Source: Enterobacter soli ATCC BAA-2102
Lineage (GTDB): Bacteria > Pseudomonadota > Gammaproteobacteria > Enterobacterales > Enterobacteriaceae
Direction: 5' to 3'
NCBI RefSeq assembly: GCF_001654845.1
Contig: NZ_LXES01000012.1
Coordinates: 1-63,932 of the forward strand
DNA: 63,932 bases
The notes below the pieces were generated by a model. It had not been told where the DNA came from, did no database searches, and saw only the letters and a program-made list of their open reading frames with translations. The translations under genes and the position numbers were made by a program. Of the stretch, positions 1 to 6,966 are shown piece by piece. Position 1 is the first letter of the stretch; every line of letters starts with the position of its first letter.

Positions 1-79
1 TTCCCAAGGGGAGAGGGAGTTGTCCGTGCTCGTATTTTTGTGGGGATTCCTCAACCCTGTGGGAGAGGGCCGGGGTAAT
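1..79. repeat. Partial copies of the CCCTCACCC/CTCTCCC palindrome
   Basis: Two partial arms of the intergenic palindrome that recurs through this window are visible: a GGGGAGAGGGAG arm at the very start and GTGGGAGAGGGCCGGGGT at about 58-76. Both read in the orientation opposite to the copy at 960-996, so the two sets flank the small locus between them. The element is truncated by the window edge. Confidence 0.55.
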
Positions 80-361
80 GGCACCAGACCGCACTCATCA
101 ATAATAATCCTTCGTTTTGCGAGCCGCCTTCCAGAGCCTCTCTTGCCACCCTTATGGCAAAGCAGTATCTTCTTGCCGCGCCTGCAAAATCAGGCGTCAG
201 GATTAGCCTCCTGCCTTACTTCTTCGGTGACGCAAGTATTTTTGTGTCGCACGCTTAGCTACACTCCAAGGGTGGGCCGAGCGGGGGCGTCGCAAGACGC
301 GCCGGTATCCGAAGAGGCCGGTAAGGCTAACCCTGCTCGGTTCCGCCACCAGCGAGATTAG
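20..361 (+). CDS. Ash-like phage/satellite protein (possible remnant)
   Basis: A 113-residue reading frame whose C-terminal third (VGRAGASQDAPVSE, then GKANPARF) resembles the conserved tail of the Ash family (Pfam Phage_ASH), small proteins from the immunity/control region of P4-type satellites and lambdoid phages. The N-terminal half is low-complexity and I do not recognise it. The first ATG-like start lies in repeat sequence and has no good ribosome site, so the true start may be internal. In this family the coding frame overlaps a structured antisense RNA, and a fold of that kind is present at 271-350. The frame may be translated, or may merely coincide with the RNA gene. Confidence 0.35.
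   Translation: MSVLVFLWGFLNPVGEGRGNGTRPHSSIIILRFASRLPEPLLPPLWQSSIFLPRLQNQASGLASCLTSSVTQVFLCRTLSYTPRVGRAGASQDAPVSEEAGKANPARFRHQRD
271..350 (+). ncRNA. C4-type structured RNA candidate
   Basis: The segment can fold into a branched structure. An outer stem pairs GGTGG (271-275) with CCACC (346-350) and CCGAGC (277-282) with GCTCGG (335-340). An inner hairpin has stem GCGTC/GACGC (287-291 and 296-300) capped by a GCAA tetraloop. A third helix pairs CCGG (302-305) with CCGG (318-321). This general layout and the overlap with an Ash-like frame are typical, as I recall them, of C4/CI-like antisense RNAs of P1/P4-type elements. The fold is read by eye from the sequence; the family assignment is inference. 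Confidence 0.4.
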
Positions 362-404
362 CCTCTCCAGTGGTGGATAAAAACTACTCTTTGGAGGCGG
401 TCAT

Positions 405-851
405 ATGACTACTACCCCTGGCTTTTCTCACTCTTTATTCACCACCCCATTCGATCACACCACCGATTTCACCGCGCTGGCGGACAACTGCGAGCGATTC
501 GTAGATGTGCTGGTTGAATGTGAAGATCCGGCACAAAAGATGGCGCTATGCGGACGGCTCTCTGCCTGCCTCGCTCTGCTCCAGCCCACGCTGCTTGAAC
601 CTGTTCCGGAACATGTAAAAGCCAGACTGACGGTGGATGACCTGCCGCTGGATGTACCGGTCTTCGAGCCGGAATTGGATCAACTGGGGAGATACTGCCA
701 GCTGCTAACGCAGTTGCTGTTAGCTCGAACGCTGTCAAAAAGTGATGAAAGAGTGGCGGGTGATTTGTTGCAGGGCTTAGTGGGGTTATACAGCGATACG
801 CTGAAAGCGCCGCGCTGGCTGCGCACAACGGAAGGCATCGTGCAGCTGTAA
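405..851 (+). CDS. Hypothetical protein next to Ash/C4-like region
   Basis: A 148-residue acidic soluble protein with no signal peptide or membrane segment and no motif I recognise. It starts at an ATG with a strong GGAGG ribosome site eight bases upstream, which argues that it is a real gene. It follows the structured RNA region at 271-350 on the same strand, so that RNA may be its leader, as C4-type RNAs control a downstream gene in phage. The sequence is leucine-rich and probably helical. It lies where E. coli K-12 has yhgN/asd sequence upstream of gntU, so it is an insertion relative to that genome. Function unknown. Confidence 0.7.
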   Translation: MTTTPGFSHSLFTTPFDHTTDFTALADNCERFVDVLVECEDPAQKMALCGRLSACLALLQPTLLEPVPEHVKARLTVDDLPLDVPVFEPELDQLGRYCQLLTQLLLARTLSKSDERVAGDLLQGLVGLYSDTLKAPRWLRTTEGIVQL

Positions 852-855
852 AAAA

Positions 856-934
856 GCCGGGTGGCGCTAGCGCTTACCCGGCCTACAGGACGTAGGGTTT
901 TTGTAGGTCGGGTAAGGCGAAGCCGCCACCCGAC
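856..934. repeat. Pair of REP-type palindromes (BIME-like)
   Basis: Two REP-type units with GCCGGGTGGCG and GGCGAAGCCGCCACCCG cores lie in inverted order, separated by about 20 bases with a short T run. This is the arrangement of a bacterial interspersed mosaic element. It sits just after the stop of the 148-residue ORF and can serve as an mRNA 3' end stabiliser. Confidence 0.75.
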
Positions 935-959
935 AAAATCCAATCTCTGCGGCCTGATG

Positions 960-996
960 CCCTCACCCCGGCCCTCTCCCACAGGGAGAGGGAGAA
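960..996. repeat. CCCTCACCC/CTCTCCC palindrome
   Basis: A CCCTCACCCCGGCCCTCTCCC arm is followed by AGGGAGAGGGAG and forms a hairpin. It lies immediately downstream of the gntU stop and could act as its 3' hairpin. Confidence 0.7.
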
Positions 997-1004
997 AACC
1001 GGAG

Positions 1005-2345
1005 TTAGCTCAACAACGTAAACGCAATCATCCCGACAATCGCACCTGTTGTGCCGAGGATAGTTTCCATCAGCGTCCAGGTTTTCAGGGTTTGCGCTTC
1101 AGTCGCGCCGGTAAATTTACCGAACAGCCAGAAGCCTGCGTCATTCACGTGAGACACCACGATAGACCCACCCGCGATACAGATAGACAGCGCTGCCATC
1201 TGCGCACCGGAGTAGTTCAGCTGTTCAATCACCGGCATCACCAGGCCCACGGCGGTTAAACACGCCACAGTCGCAGAGCCTTGAATGATACGCACCGCAG
1301 CCGCCAGCACGAAGCAGGTTACCGCAATCGGCAAACCCATACCGGTCAGCGCTTCGCCCAGAGCCGGGCCCACGCCGGAATCCACCAGCACCTGCTTGAA
1401 CACGCCACCGGCACCGATCACCAGCAGAATGATACCCGCCGGTTGCAGCGCCGCGCCGCAGATCTCCATCACGCGGTCTTTTGGCATCCCCTGACGCATC
1501 GCCAGGCCGTAAATCGCCACCAGACACGCCACCAGGATCGCCGTGAACGGATGGCCGATAAACTCAAACCATTCGTAGGCGGAAGATCCGACCGGAACAA
1601 AGCGCGCAGCAATGGTTTTCAGGCCCACCAGCACCAGCGGCAGCAGGATCAGTGACAGGCTGAAACCGAAGGACGGCATCTTACCTTCGCCAAGATGCGG
1701 CTCGGTAATGTCATCAGGAATGTGCAGCTCAACGTAACGGCTGATGAAATTGCCCCACAGCGGGCCGGCAATAATCATCCCCGGAATTGCCGCGCACAGG
1801 CCAATCAGGATCATCCAGCCAAAGTCAGCGTGCATCTGGGAAGCCAGCAGCATCGGTGCAGGCCCCGGCAGCAGGAACGCTGCGGCAGCTGCCACGCCCG
1901 CAAACAGCGGAAGAACCAGCTTCACAAGGTTGGTGCCAGTATGGCGCGCCATCGAGAATGCCACGCTAATCAGCAGCACCACCGCCACTTCGAAGAACAG
2001 CGGCAGCGCGCAAATCAGACCGGCCAGACCAATTGCATAGTGCGCGCGGCTGTGCCCGAAGGATTTCAGCATTTTGACGGCTATCTGATCGACTGCGCCC
2101 GTCTCATGCAAAATCTTGCCAAACATCGCACCCAGTGCCACGACAATCGCCAGGAAGCCCAGCGTGCCGCCCATCCCTTTTTCCATGGTCGCTGCGATTT
2201 TGTCGAGCGGCATCCCGGAAAACAGACCTGCACCAATAGAAACCACCATCAAAGCAACGAAAGCGTGCATACGCGCTTTCATCACTAAAAACAGCAGCAG
2301 CAAAACAGAACCTACTGCTGTTAAAACAAGCGTTAATGTACTCAC
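1005..2345 (-). CDS. gntU: Low-affinity gluconate transporter GntU
   Basis: Inner-membrane gluconate:H+ symporter of the GntP family, the low-affinity system that brings gluconate in for GntK. The 446-residue protein has the family's full length and about a dozen hydrophobic segments. It starts MSTLTLVLTAV. Conserved stretches such as LPLFFEVAVVLLISVAF and the C-terminal SHVNDAGFWLFGKF are present. It follows gntK with a 3-base gap, so the two are cotranscribed. The operon should be repressed by GntR through the operators at 2896-2923. The end of the gene runs into the palindrome at 960-996. Confidence 0.95.
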   Translation of the reverse strand: MSTLTLVLTAVGSVLLLLFLVMKARMHAFVALMVVSIGAGLFSGMPLDKIAATMEKGMGGTLGFLAIVVALGAMFGKILHETGAVDQIAVKMLKSFGHSRAHYAIGLAGLICALPLFFEVAVVLLISVAFSMARHTGTNLVKLVLPLFAGVAAAAAFLLPGPAPMLLASQMHADFGWMILIGLCAAIPGMIIAGPLWGNFISRYVELHIPDDITEPHLGEGKMPSFGFSLSLILLPLVLVGLKTIAARFVPVGSSAYEWFEFIGHPFTAILVACLVAIYGLAMRQGMPKDRVMEICGAALQPAGIILLVIGAGGVFKQVLVDSGVGPALGEALTGMGLPIAVTCFVLAAAVRIIQGSATVACLTAVGLVMPVIEQLNYSGAQMAALSICIAGGSIVVSHVNDAGFWLFGKFTGATEAQTLKTWTLMETILGTTGAIVGMIAFTLLS

Positions 2346-2348
2346 AAC

Positions 2349-2876
2349 TTACTGCCTTTTATTAATAACCTCGATGGTGCTGGCAACAACACCTTCCAGT
2401 GACTGATCGATATCAACCACTAAAACATCTTTCTCATCCGCGCCCGGCTCCTGCAACGCTTCAAACTGCGTCACCAGCATCTGGGTTTTGAAGAAGTGAC
2501 CTTTGCGCGCCTTCAGGCGGCTTTCAATCACCTCGAAATCACCTTTCAGGTAGATGAAAGAGAGGTTCGGGTTACCGTCACGCAGCAGGTCGCGGTAGGT
2601 TTTTTTCAGCGCGGAACACACAATCAAAGAGACTTTGTTGGTGCGCTGCATCGCGAACGCGGCGTCGTTCAGCGCCTGCAACCACGGTTTGCGGTCGTCG
2701 TCATTCAGCGGTTCGCCTGCGGCCATTTTGGTGATGTTGCTGCGCGGATGGAGGAAGTCGCCATCAAGAAACGCGGCATGAAGTTGATGCGCCACTTCGC
2801 TGGCGACGGCAGATTTACCGCTACCGGAAACGCCCATCAGGACGTAAACGTGGTGATCATGATTAGTCGTGCTCAA
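2349..2876 (-). CDS. gntK: Thermoresistant gluconokinase GntK
   Basis: Cytosolic kinase that phosphorylates gluconate to 6-phosphogluconate for the Entner-Doudoroff and pentose phosphate pathways. A P-loop GVSGSGKS lies at residues 15-22. The choice of start matters: a TTG at 2876 gives the family length of 175 residues (STTNHDHHVY at the N-terminus) and has a GAGGG ribosome site eight bases upstream. An upstream TTG at 2894 is also open, but it would lie within or beside the operator and has no ribosome site. The gene is first in the gntKU operon, with gntR upstream on the same strand. Confidence 0.94.
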   Translation of the reverse strand: MSTTNHDHHVYVLMGVSGSGKSAVASEVAHQLHAAFLDGDFLHPRSNITKMAAGEPLNDDDRKPWLQALNDAAFAMQRTNKVSLIVCSALKKTYRDLLRDGNPNLSFIYLKGDFEVIESRLKARKGHFFKTQMLVTQFEALQEPGADEKDVLVVDIDQSLEGVVASTIEVINKRQ

Positions 2877-2895
2877 AGGGAGTCCCTCAGTCAAT

Positions 2896-2923
2896 TGTTA
2901 CGGGTAACTGTTATCGGTAACAT
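2896..2923 (-). promoter_or_regulatory. Two tandem GntR operators before gntK
   Basis: Two abutting palindromic boxes are seen on the minus strand: ATGTTACCGATAACA (2923-2909) and GTTACCCGTAACA (2908-2896). Both match the GntR operator known from E. coli gntKU and gntT. They lie 20 to 47 bases upstream of the gntK TTG start, so bound GntR would block transcription of gntKU. Confidence 0.85.
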
Positions 2924-3002
2924 TGTCCTGCCGGGGCAAAACAGAAGCAATATCCAAACGTGCGCGAAGTGAATAAGTGTGAGCTACTTCAAATTTGTCA
3001 GG

Positions 3003-3998
3003 TTAAATAGATCCACCCGGTGACAAGGTGAAACCTAAATCTAACATTTTAGGGGTCACGACCTCGCCACGAATGCGCGCCAGCAGGCGTTCTGCGCCAA
3101 TACGCCCCATGCGCTCACGCGGTGTCAGGACGCTCGCCAGACGCGGCTCCATCACCTGACCAATGTCATGGCCGTGGAAGCCGGCAATCGCCATATCATC
3201 AGGGATTTTCAGCCCCAGACGCTGACATTCGAACGCCGCCCCCACCGCGAGGTCATCGTTGGTGCAGAAAATACCGTCCAGTTGCGGATACTCGCGTCGT
3301 GCCTGGCGCATCAGCTCAATACCCGAGGTGTAGGAAGAGGATTGCTCTACCATCACGCTGTACGGGATTAAGTTTGCGTCGAGCATCGCCTGCTCGTATC
3401 CCTTCTGTTTGATGATAGTACGTTCATCAAGACGCGCACCCAGGTAGGCCACATGGCGATGACCGCGGGCGATGATCGCCGCCGTCATTTGACGCGCCGC
3501 TTCGAAGTTATCAAACCCGACGGCAATATCGAGGCAAGGAGACTGGCTGTCCATCAACTCCACCACCGGGATGCCGGCCACTTCAATCATTTTCAGCGTG
3601 CGCGGGGTGTGAGTACGTTCCGTTAAAATCAGGCCGTCGATGTTCCAGGAAAGCATTGATTCAAGACGTTCTTCTTCCAGTTCTGGCTTGTACCCGTAGT
3701 GTGCCAGCATGGTCTGATAACCAAACGCATCGGTCACACTTTCGATACCGCGTAATACTTCGGCGAAAACCTGGTTGGTTAAGGAAGGAAGCAGGACACC
3801 TACCGCGCGGCTGGTTGCGTTGGAGAGAATATCGGGTGCGCGGTTGGGGATATAACCCAGTTCATCGAGGGCAGCGGCAATCTTGCCACGCAACGCCACG
3901 GAAACCTGTTCCGGGTTACGTAAAAAGCGGCTGACCGTCATTTTGGTCACACCGACGCGATCGGCTACATCCTGAAGTACGGGGCGTTTCTTTTTCAT
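3003..3998 (-). CDS. gntR: Gluconate repressor GntR (LacI family)
   Basis: LacI/GalR-type repressor of the gluconate genes, released from DNA by gluconate. The N-terminal helix-turn-helix DVADRVGVTKMTVSRFLRN sits at about residues 9-27, followed by the hinge helix and a periplasmic-binding-protein-like ligand domain. The 331-residue length fits the family. The gene lies upstream of gntKU on the same strand with a gap of about 126 bases holding the operators, as in E. coli. Confidence 0.95.
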   Translation of the reverse strand: MKKKRPVLQDVADRVGVTKMTVSRFLRNPEQVSVALRGKIAAALDELGYIPNRAPDILSNATSRAVGVLLPSLTNQVFAEVLRGIESVTDAFGYQTMLAHYGYKPELEEERLESMLSWNIDGLILTERTHTPRTLKMIEVAGIPVVELMDSQSPCLDIAVGFDNFEAARQMTAAIIARGHRHVAYLGARLDERTIIKQKGYEQAMLDANLIPYSVMVEQSSSYTSGIELMRQARREYPQLDGIFCTNDDLAVGAAFECQRLGLKIPDDMAIAGFHGHDIGQVMEPRLASVLTPRERMGRIGAERLLARIRGEVVTPKMLDLGFTLSPGGSI

Positions 3999-4048
3999 CG
4001 TCCTGAGAAATCTTAAGTGATAGATTTTCTCAGTTTATCACGGACAAA

Positions 4049-4082
4049 GCCCATCCTTCCCCTTTCACAGGGAAGGATGGGC
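4049..4082 (-). terminator. Hairpin between yhhW and gntR
   Basis: An inverted repeat CCCATCCTTCCC / GGGAAGGATGGG with a short loop lies 16 bases after the yhhW stop. On the minus strand it is followed by CTTTGT. It fits an intrinsic terminator for yhhW, though the T run is short. Confidence 0.65.
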
Positions 4083-4098
4083 AATTATTTATGAATTA

Positions 4099-4794
4099 TT
4101 AAACCGGCGGCAGATCGAACAGCAGAATTTCGCTTTCGCTGTCGGCATGAACGGACAGTGCCTGCTCATCCCAGATTGCCAGACCATCAGCCGTGGTGGC
4201 TTTGGTACCGTTAATGGTCACTTCACCTTTCACCACCTGGATCCACACGCGGCGGTTGGCGGCAATCTGATGCACAGACTGTTCGTTTTTCGCGAGTGCC
4301 CAGCGATACAGTTCCATATCCTGGTTCACTTTCAGCGAACCTTCACGCGCATCCGGGGACAGCACCAGCTGTTTGCCCTGCTCTGCGTCAAAGCGACGCT
4401 GTTCGTAACGCGGCGTGATGCCGGTTTTTTCTGGAATGATCCAGATTTGATACAGGTGCAGTTTTTCCGTTTTGCTTGGGTTGTACTCAGAGTGACGCAC
4501 CCCGGTACCCGCGCTCATAATCTGGAACTCGCCCGCCGGAACCTGTTCTTTGTTGCCCATGCTGTCCTGGTGCTCAACCGCCCCTTCCAGCACATAAGTC
4601 AGGATTTCCATGTCTTTGTGCGGGTGAGTACCGAAGCCCTGGCCTGCGTCGATCACGTCGTCGTTAATCACGCGCAGTGCCGAGAAGCCCATGAAATTCG
4701 GATCGTAGTAATCGGCAAACGAGAATGAATGCCATGAGTCCAGCCAGCCATGATTCGCGTGACCACGTTCGTTTGCTTTGCGTAAGTAGATCAT
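4099..4794 (-). CDS. yhhW: Pirin-like quercetin 2,3-dioxygenase YhhW
   Basis: Bicupin protein of the pirin family; the E. coli protein cleaves quercetin in vitro and its cellular role is unclear. The metal-binding cupin motif GFGTHPHKDMEILTYVLEG followed by GTGVRHSEYN is intact. I place the start at the ATG at 4794 (MIYLRKANERG), which gives 231 residues as in E. coli and has a GAGGGTG ribosome site. An open extension to 4896 is not supported. It is expressed alone, with yhhX ending upstream across a strong hairpin. Confidence 0.93.
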   Translation of the reverse strand: MIYLRKANERGHANHGWLDSWHSFSFADYYDPNFMGFSALRVINDDVIDAGQGFGTHPHKDMEILTYVLEGAVEHQDSMGNKEQVPAGEFQIMSAGTGVRHSEYNPSKTEKLHLYQIWIIPEKTGITPRYEQRRFDAEQGKQLVLSPDAREGSLKVNQDMELYRWALAKNEQSVHQIAANRRVWIQVVKGEVTINGTKATTADGLAIWDEQALSVHADSESEILLFDLPPV

Positions 4795-4868
4795 TGTTTT
4801 CACCCTCAGTTCGTTTCGATGGAGTAAGTGTGGACGCAAACGGCCTGGGATCATAGAGGGTGAAAATT

Positions 4869-4916
4869 GACTCCTCTGTTCAAAAAATATGAACAAGCAC
4901 AGAGGAGCCTTTTTTA
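4869..4916. terminator. Intrinsic terminator hairpin between yhhX and yhhW
   Basis: An 11-base near-perfect inverted repeat (GACTCCTCTGT at 4869-4879 and ACAGAGGAGCC at 4899-4909) is followed on the plus strand by seven T. On the minus strand it follows the yhhX stop directly and runs into AATTTTC. It therefore probably ends yhhX and can also stop antisense transcription coming from the yhhW side. Confidence 0.7.
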
Positions 4917-4917
4917 C

Positions 4918-5955
4918 TTATCTGGCGAGGGTTATCGTGGCAGGAGAAGCCTGTTCAAAAGCCCGCTCAAGGATTTCAAGGTTGGTCAGAACTTCAGTTT
5001 CCTTGACGTAATTCGGCGCACCGTTGCTGAGGGTGTCAAACAAGGCATCGTACACGCGGCCATAGTCGCCCATTTCAGGCGTCAGTTCTTCCCGGACCGT
5101 TATGCCGTCGTCGTTCACATACTCCAGCACGCCTACGGAATCATCCGCGGCAAACCCAGGGTCGCCTGGCATGATATTGGCCTTCAGGCTGGTTTCTTGC
5201 TGGTCAATGCCGTACTTGATAAACGACCCTTTCGTGCCGTGAACGATGAATTTCGGATAGTCGATTTTCACCAGATGGCTGGTTTTGACGATGGCCTTCA
5301 GGTCGCCGTAAAACAGCTGTGCTTCAAAAGTATCGTCCGGGTTGGCTTTATTACGCAGGCTGCGGATGTCATACGCCACGTTACCCGGGCGGCCAAACAG
5401 GGAGATGATTTGGTCCATGGTGTGTACGCCCAGGCCATAGAACGCGCCATCCTGCGGCTGGCCGGGTTTGGTTTCCGCCACCGGGCGGAAGTAATCGAAA
5501 TGGCTTTCAATCTCAACGATATCGCCGAGCTTACCGCTCTCAATGGCCTTTTTCGCCGTCAGGAAGCAGCTGTCAAAACGGCGATTCTGGTATGGCGTGA
5601 CGGTCAGCCCTTTGCTTTTCGCCAGCGCAAACAGGGTTTTCGCTTCGGCAAGCGTTGGGGTGAACGGTTTTTCCACCAGCACGTTCTTCCCGGCTTCCAG
5701 CGCGCGTTTCGCGTAGTCGAAATGGCTGTCAGCATGGGTACAAACGATCACCAGTTTGACCTGCGGATCGTTTAGGACTTCATCAAGATCGCTGGTGAAA
5801 TGAATATGGGAATACTGCGGGGATTGCTCTTCAGGTTTCGCGCTACGGCGGTAGACGTGGGCAACGTGCCAGCGGTCTTTACGGTTGAGAACATACGGCA
5901 GGTGATACCGGGTGGTGCTTTTACCAAATCCAATAAATGCGCAATGTAGGGTCAT
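4918..5955 (-). CDS. yhhX: Putative oxidoreductase YhhX (Gfo/Idh/MocA family)
   Basis: NAD(P)-dependent dehydrogenase of the Gfo/Idh/MocA family, substrate unknown. The N-terminal Rossmann fold begins CAFIGFGKS (residues 5-13). The family hallmark EKPFTP lies at residues 95-100, with a C-terminal alpha/beta domain after it. The length of 345 residues equals the E. coli protein. ryhB lies upstream on the same strand and ends in its own terminator, so yhhX probably has its own promoter in the 5956-6168 interval. Confidence 0.92.
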   Translation of the reverse strand: MTLHCAFIGFGKSTTRYHLPYVLNRKDRWHVAHVYRRSAKPEEQSPQYSHIHFTSDLDEVLNDPQVKLVIVCTHADSHFDYAKRALEAGKNVLVEKPFTPTLAEAKTLFALAKSKGLTVTPYQNRRFDSCFLTAKKAIESGKLGDIVEIESHFDYFRPVAETKPGQPQDGAFYGLGVHTMDQIISLFGRPGNVAYDIRSLRNKANPDDTFEAQLFYGDLKAIVKTSHLVKIDYPKFIVHGTKGSFIKYGIDQQETSLKANIMPGDPGFAADDSVGVLEYVNDDGITVREELTPEMGDYGRVYDALFDTLSNGAPNYVKETEVLTNLEILERAFEQASPATITLAR

Positions 5956-6057
5956 GGCTCAGTCCTTTTGGAAGGTTACTGAGTGCAACCATAGCGCAAG
6001 TTTTGCCCTCACCCTAGCTTTCAGATGTTCGCGCATCAGCCGTCGGCGTCGCAGGCA

Positions 6058-6158
6058 GTTTGCTCACGGCAAGCGCGCAGCAACCGGAACGTACACAGAG
6101 TACGTGAGGATTGCGAGCACTTCCCGGGAGCAAAATGGCAAGTAAGCCAGGCTGAAAC
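6058..6158. repeat. Structured intergenic element upstream of yhhX
   Basis: The gap between yhhX and ryhB holds a non-coding stretch with CACGGCAAGCGCGCAGCAAC, a perfect dyad ACGTAC / GTACGT around 6091-6107, then GTGAGGATTGCGAGCAC and a GGGAGCAAAATGGCAAGTAA motif. I recall closely similar text elsewhere in enterobacterial intergenic regions, so this is probably a dispersed repeat. I cannot name the family. Confidence 0.35.
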
Positions 6159-6168
6159 AAAACCCCAA

Positions 6169-6263
6169 AAAAAAAGCCAGCTAGAAGCTGGCTAAAGTAA
6201 TACTGGAAGCAATGTGAGCAATGTCGTGCTTTCAGGTTCCCGTAGCGGTCTTCCTGAATGCAG
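6169..6263 (-). ncRNA. ryhB: Small RNA RyhB
   Basis: Iron-starvation sRNA that, with Hfq, blocks and degrades mRNAs of iron-using proteins. On the minus strand the segment begins GCATTCAGGAAGACC. It contains the highly conserved pairing core GAACCTGAAAGCACGACATT and GCTCACATTGCTTCCAG, and ends with a terminator hairpin CCAGCT/AGCTGG plus a run of about nine T. The size (about 95 nt) and the place between yhhX and yhhY match E. coli. The bases before the core (CGCTACGG) and the terminator loop differ from the K-12 sequence; the seed does not. Confidence 0.95.
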
Positions 6264-6265
6264 AG

Positions 6266-6306
6266 CAATAATAATCATTCTCATTCGCACTTGTCCAATA
6301 CTTTTT
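6266..6306 (-). promoter_or_regulatory. ryhB promoter with Fur box
   Basis: Immediately upstream of ryhB on the minus strand is GCGAATGAGAATGATTATT, an excellent match to the Fur box, overlapping the expected -10 region. A TTGGACA-like -35 lies upstream at about 6293-6299. Iron-loaded Fur should repress ryhB here, as established for E. coli. Confidence 0.85.
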
Positions 6307-6381
6307 GCAAAAAATAGCGGTTGACTCAAATTTTAAAGTCACAGATGTTGAAAGAGACATTAACCCACAGAGGACGAAGGA

Positions 6382-6870
6382 ATGAGTGAGATAGTGATAC
6401 GCCACGCTGAACCGAAAGATGCCGAAGCATTACGCCACAACTATATGCATCCGGAGGTGTATCACGACACGCTACAACTACCTCATCCTTCCCTTGAGCA
6501 TTGGCAGGAGCGCCTTAATCCTAAGCCTGGCCAGAAGCGTCTGGTGGCCTGTATCGATGAGAAGATTGTCGGCGATCTGGCGCTTCAGGTGGAAGCCAGC
6601 CCACGCCGCAGCCACGTGGCAACCTTTGGTATCAGCGTTGCCGCGCAGGCTCAGGGGCGCGGAGTCGGCAGTGCATTAATGCGTGAGATGATCAACCTTT
6701 GCGACAACTGGATGCGCATCGACCGTATTGAGTTAACGGTGTTTGCTGATAATCCGCCAGCGCTGGCGTTGTACCGGAAATTTGGCTTTGAAATTGAGGG
6801 TACGGGCAAGAAATTCGCGCTGCGTAACGGCGAGTATGTGGATGCGTATTATATGGCGCGAATGAAGTAG
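6382..6870 (+). CDS. yhhY: Amino-acid N-acetyltransferase YhhY (GNAT)
   Basis: Cytosolic acetyltransferase of the GNAT fold; the E. coli homologue acetylates certain amino acids and derivatives. The acetyl-CoA pyrophosphate-binding loop is AQAQGRGVGSALM at residues 88-100, followed by the family's late helix (DNPPALALYRKFGFE). The 162-residue length is normal. The ATG has an AGGACGAAGG ribosome site. It is divergent from ryhB and convergent with ggt, separated from ggt by a double palindrome. Confidence 0.9.
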   Translation: MSEIVIRHAEPKDAEALRHNYMHPEVYHDTLQLPHPSLEHWQERLNPKPGQKRLVACIDEKIVGDLALQVEASPRRSHVATFGISVAAQAQGRGVGSALMREMINLCDNWMRIDRIELTVFADNPPALALYRKFGFEIEGTGKKFALRNGEYVDAYYMARMK

Positions 6871-6878
6871 CTCATTTC

Positions 6879-6963
6879 CCCCTCACCCCAGCCCTCTCCC
6901 CAAAGGGGCGAGGGGGAAAAGATCGCACCGTGCAATCCCCTCTCCCCTTTGGGGTGAGGGGAA
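6879..6963. repeat. Double CCCTCACCC/CTCTCCC palindrome
   Basis: One CCCTCACCCC...GGCGAGGGGG hairpin and a second CCCCTCTCCCCTTTGGGGTGAGGGG unit lie in opposite orientation between the convergent yhhY and ggt genes. The pair can form one long stem and may act as a two-way transcription barrier. Confidence 0.7.
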
Positions 6964-6966
6964 CAA

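Noticed and set aside
861..1259. 132-codon frame over REP elements and the gntU end
   Set aside because: It begins inside REP/palindrome repeats and runs antisense to gntU.
2877..2894. Six-codon N-terminal extension of GntK from TTG at 2894
   Set aside because: It would begin at the edge of the GntR operator with no ribosome site, while the TTG at 2876 has GAGGG at the right distance and gives the family length.
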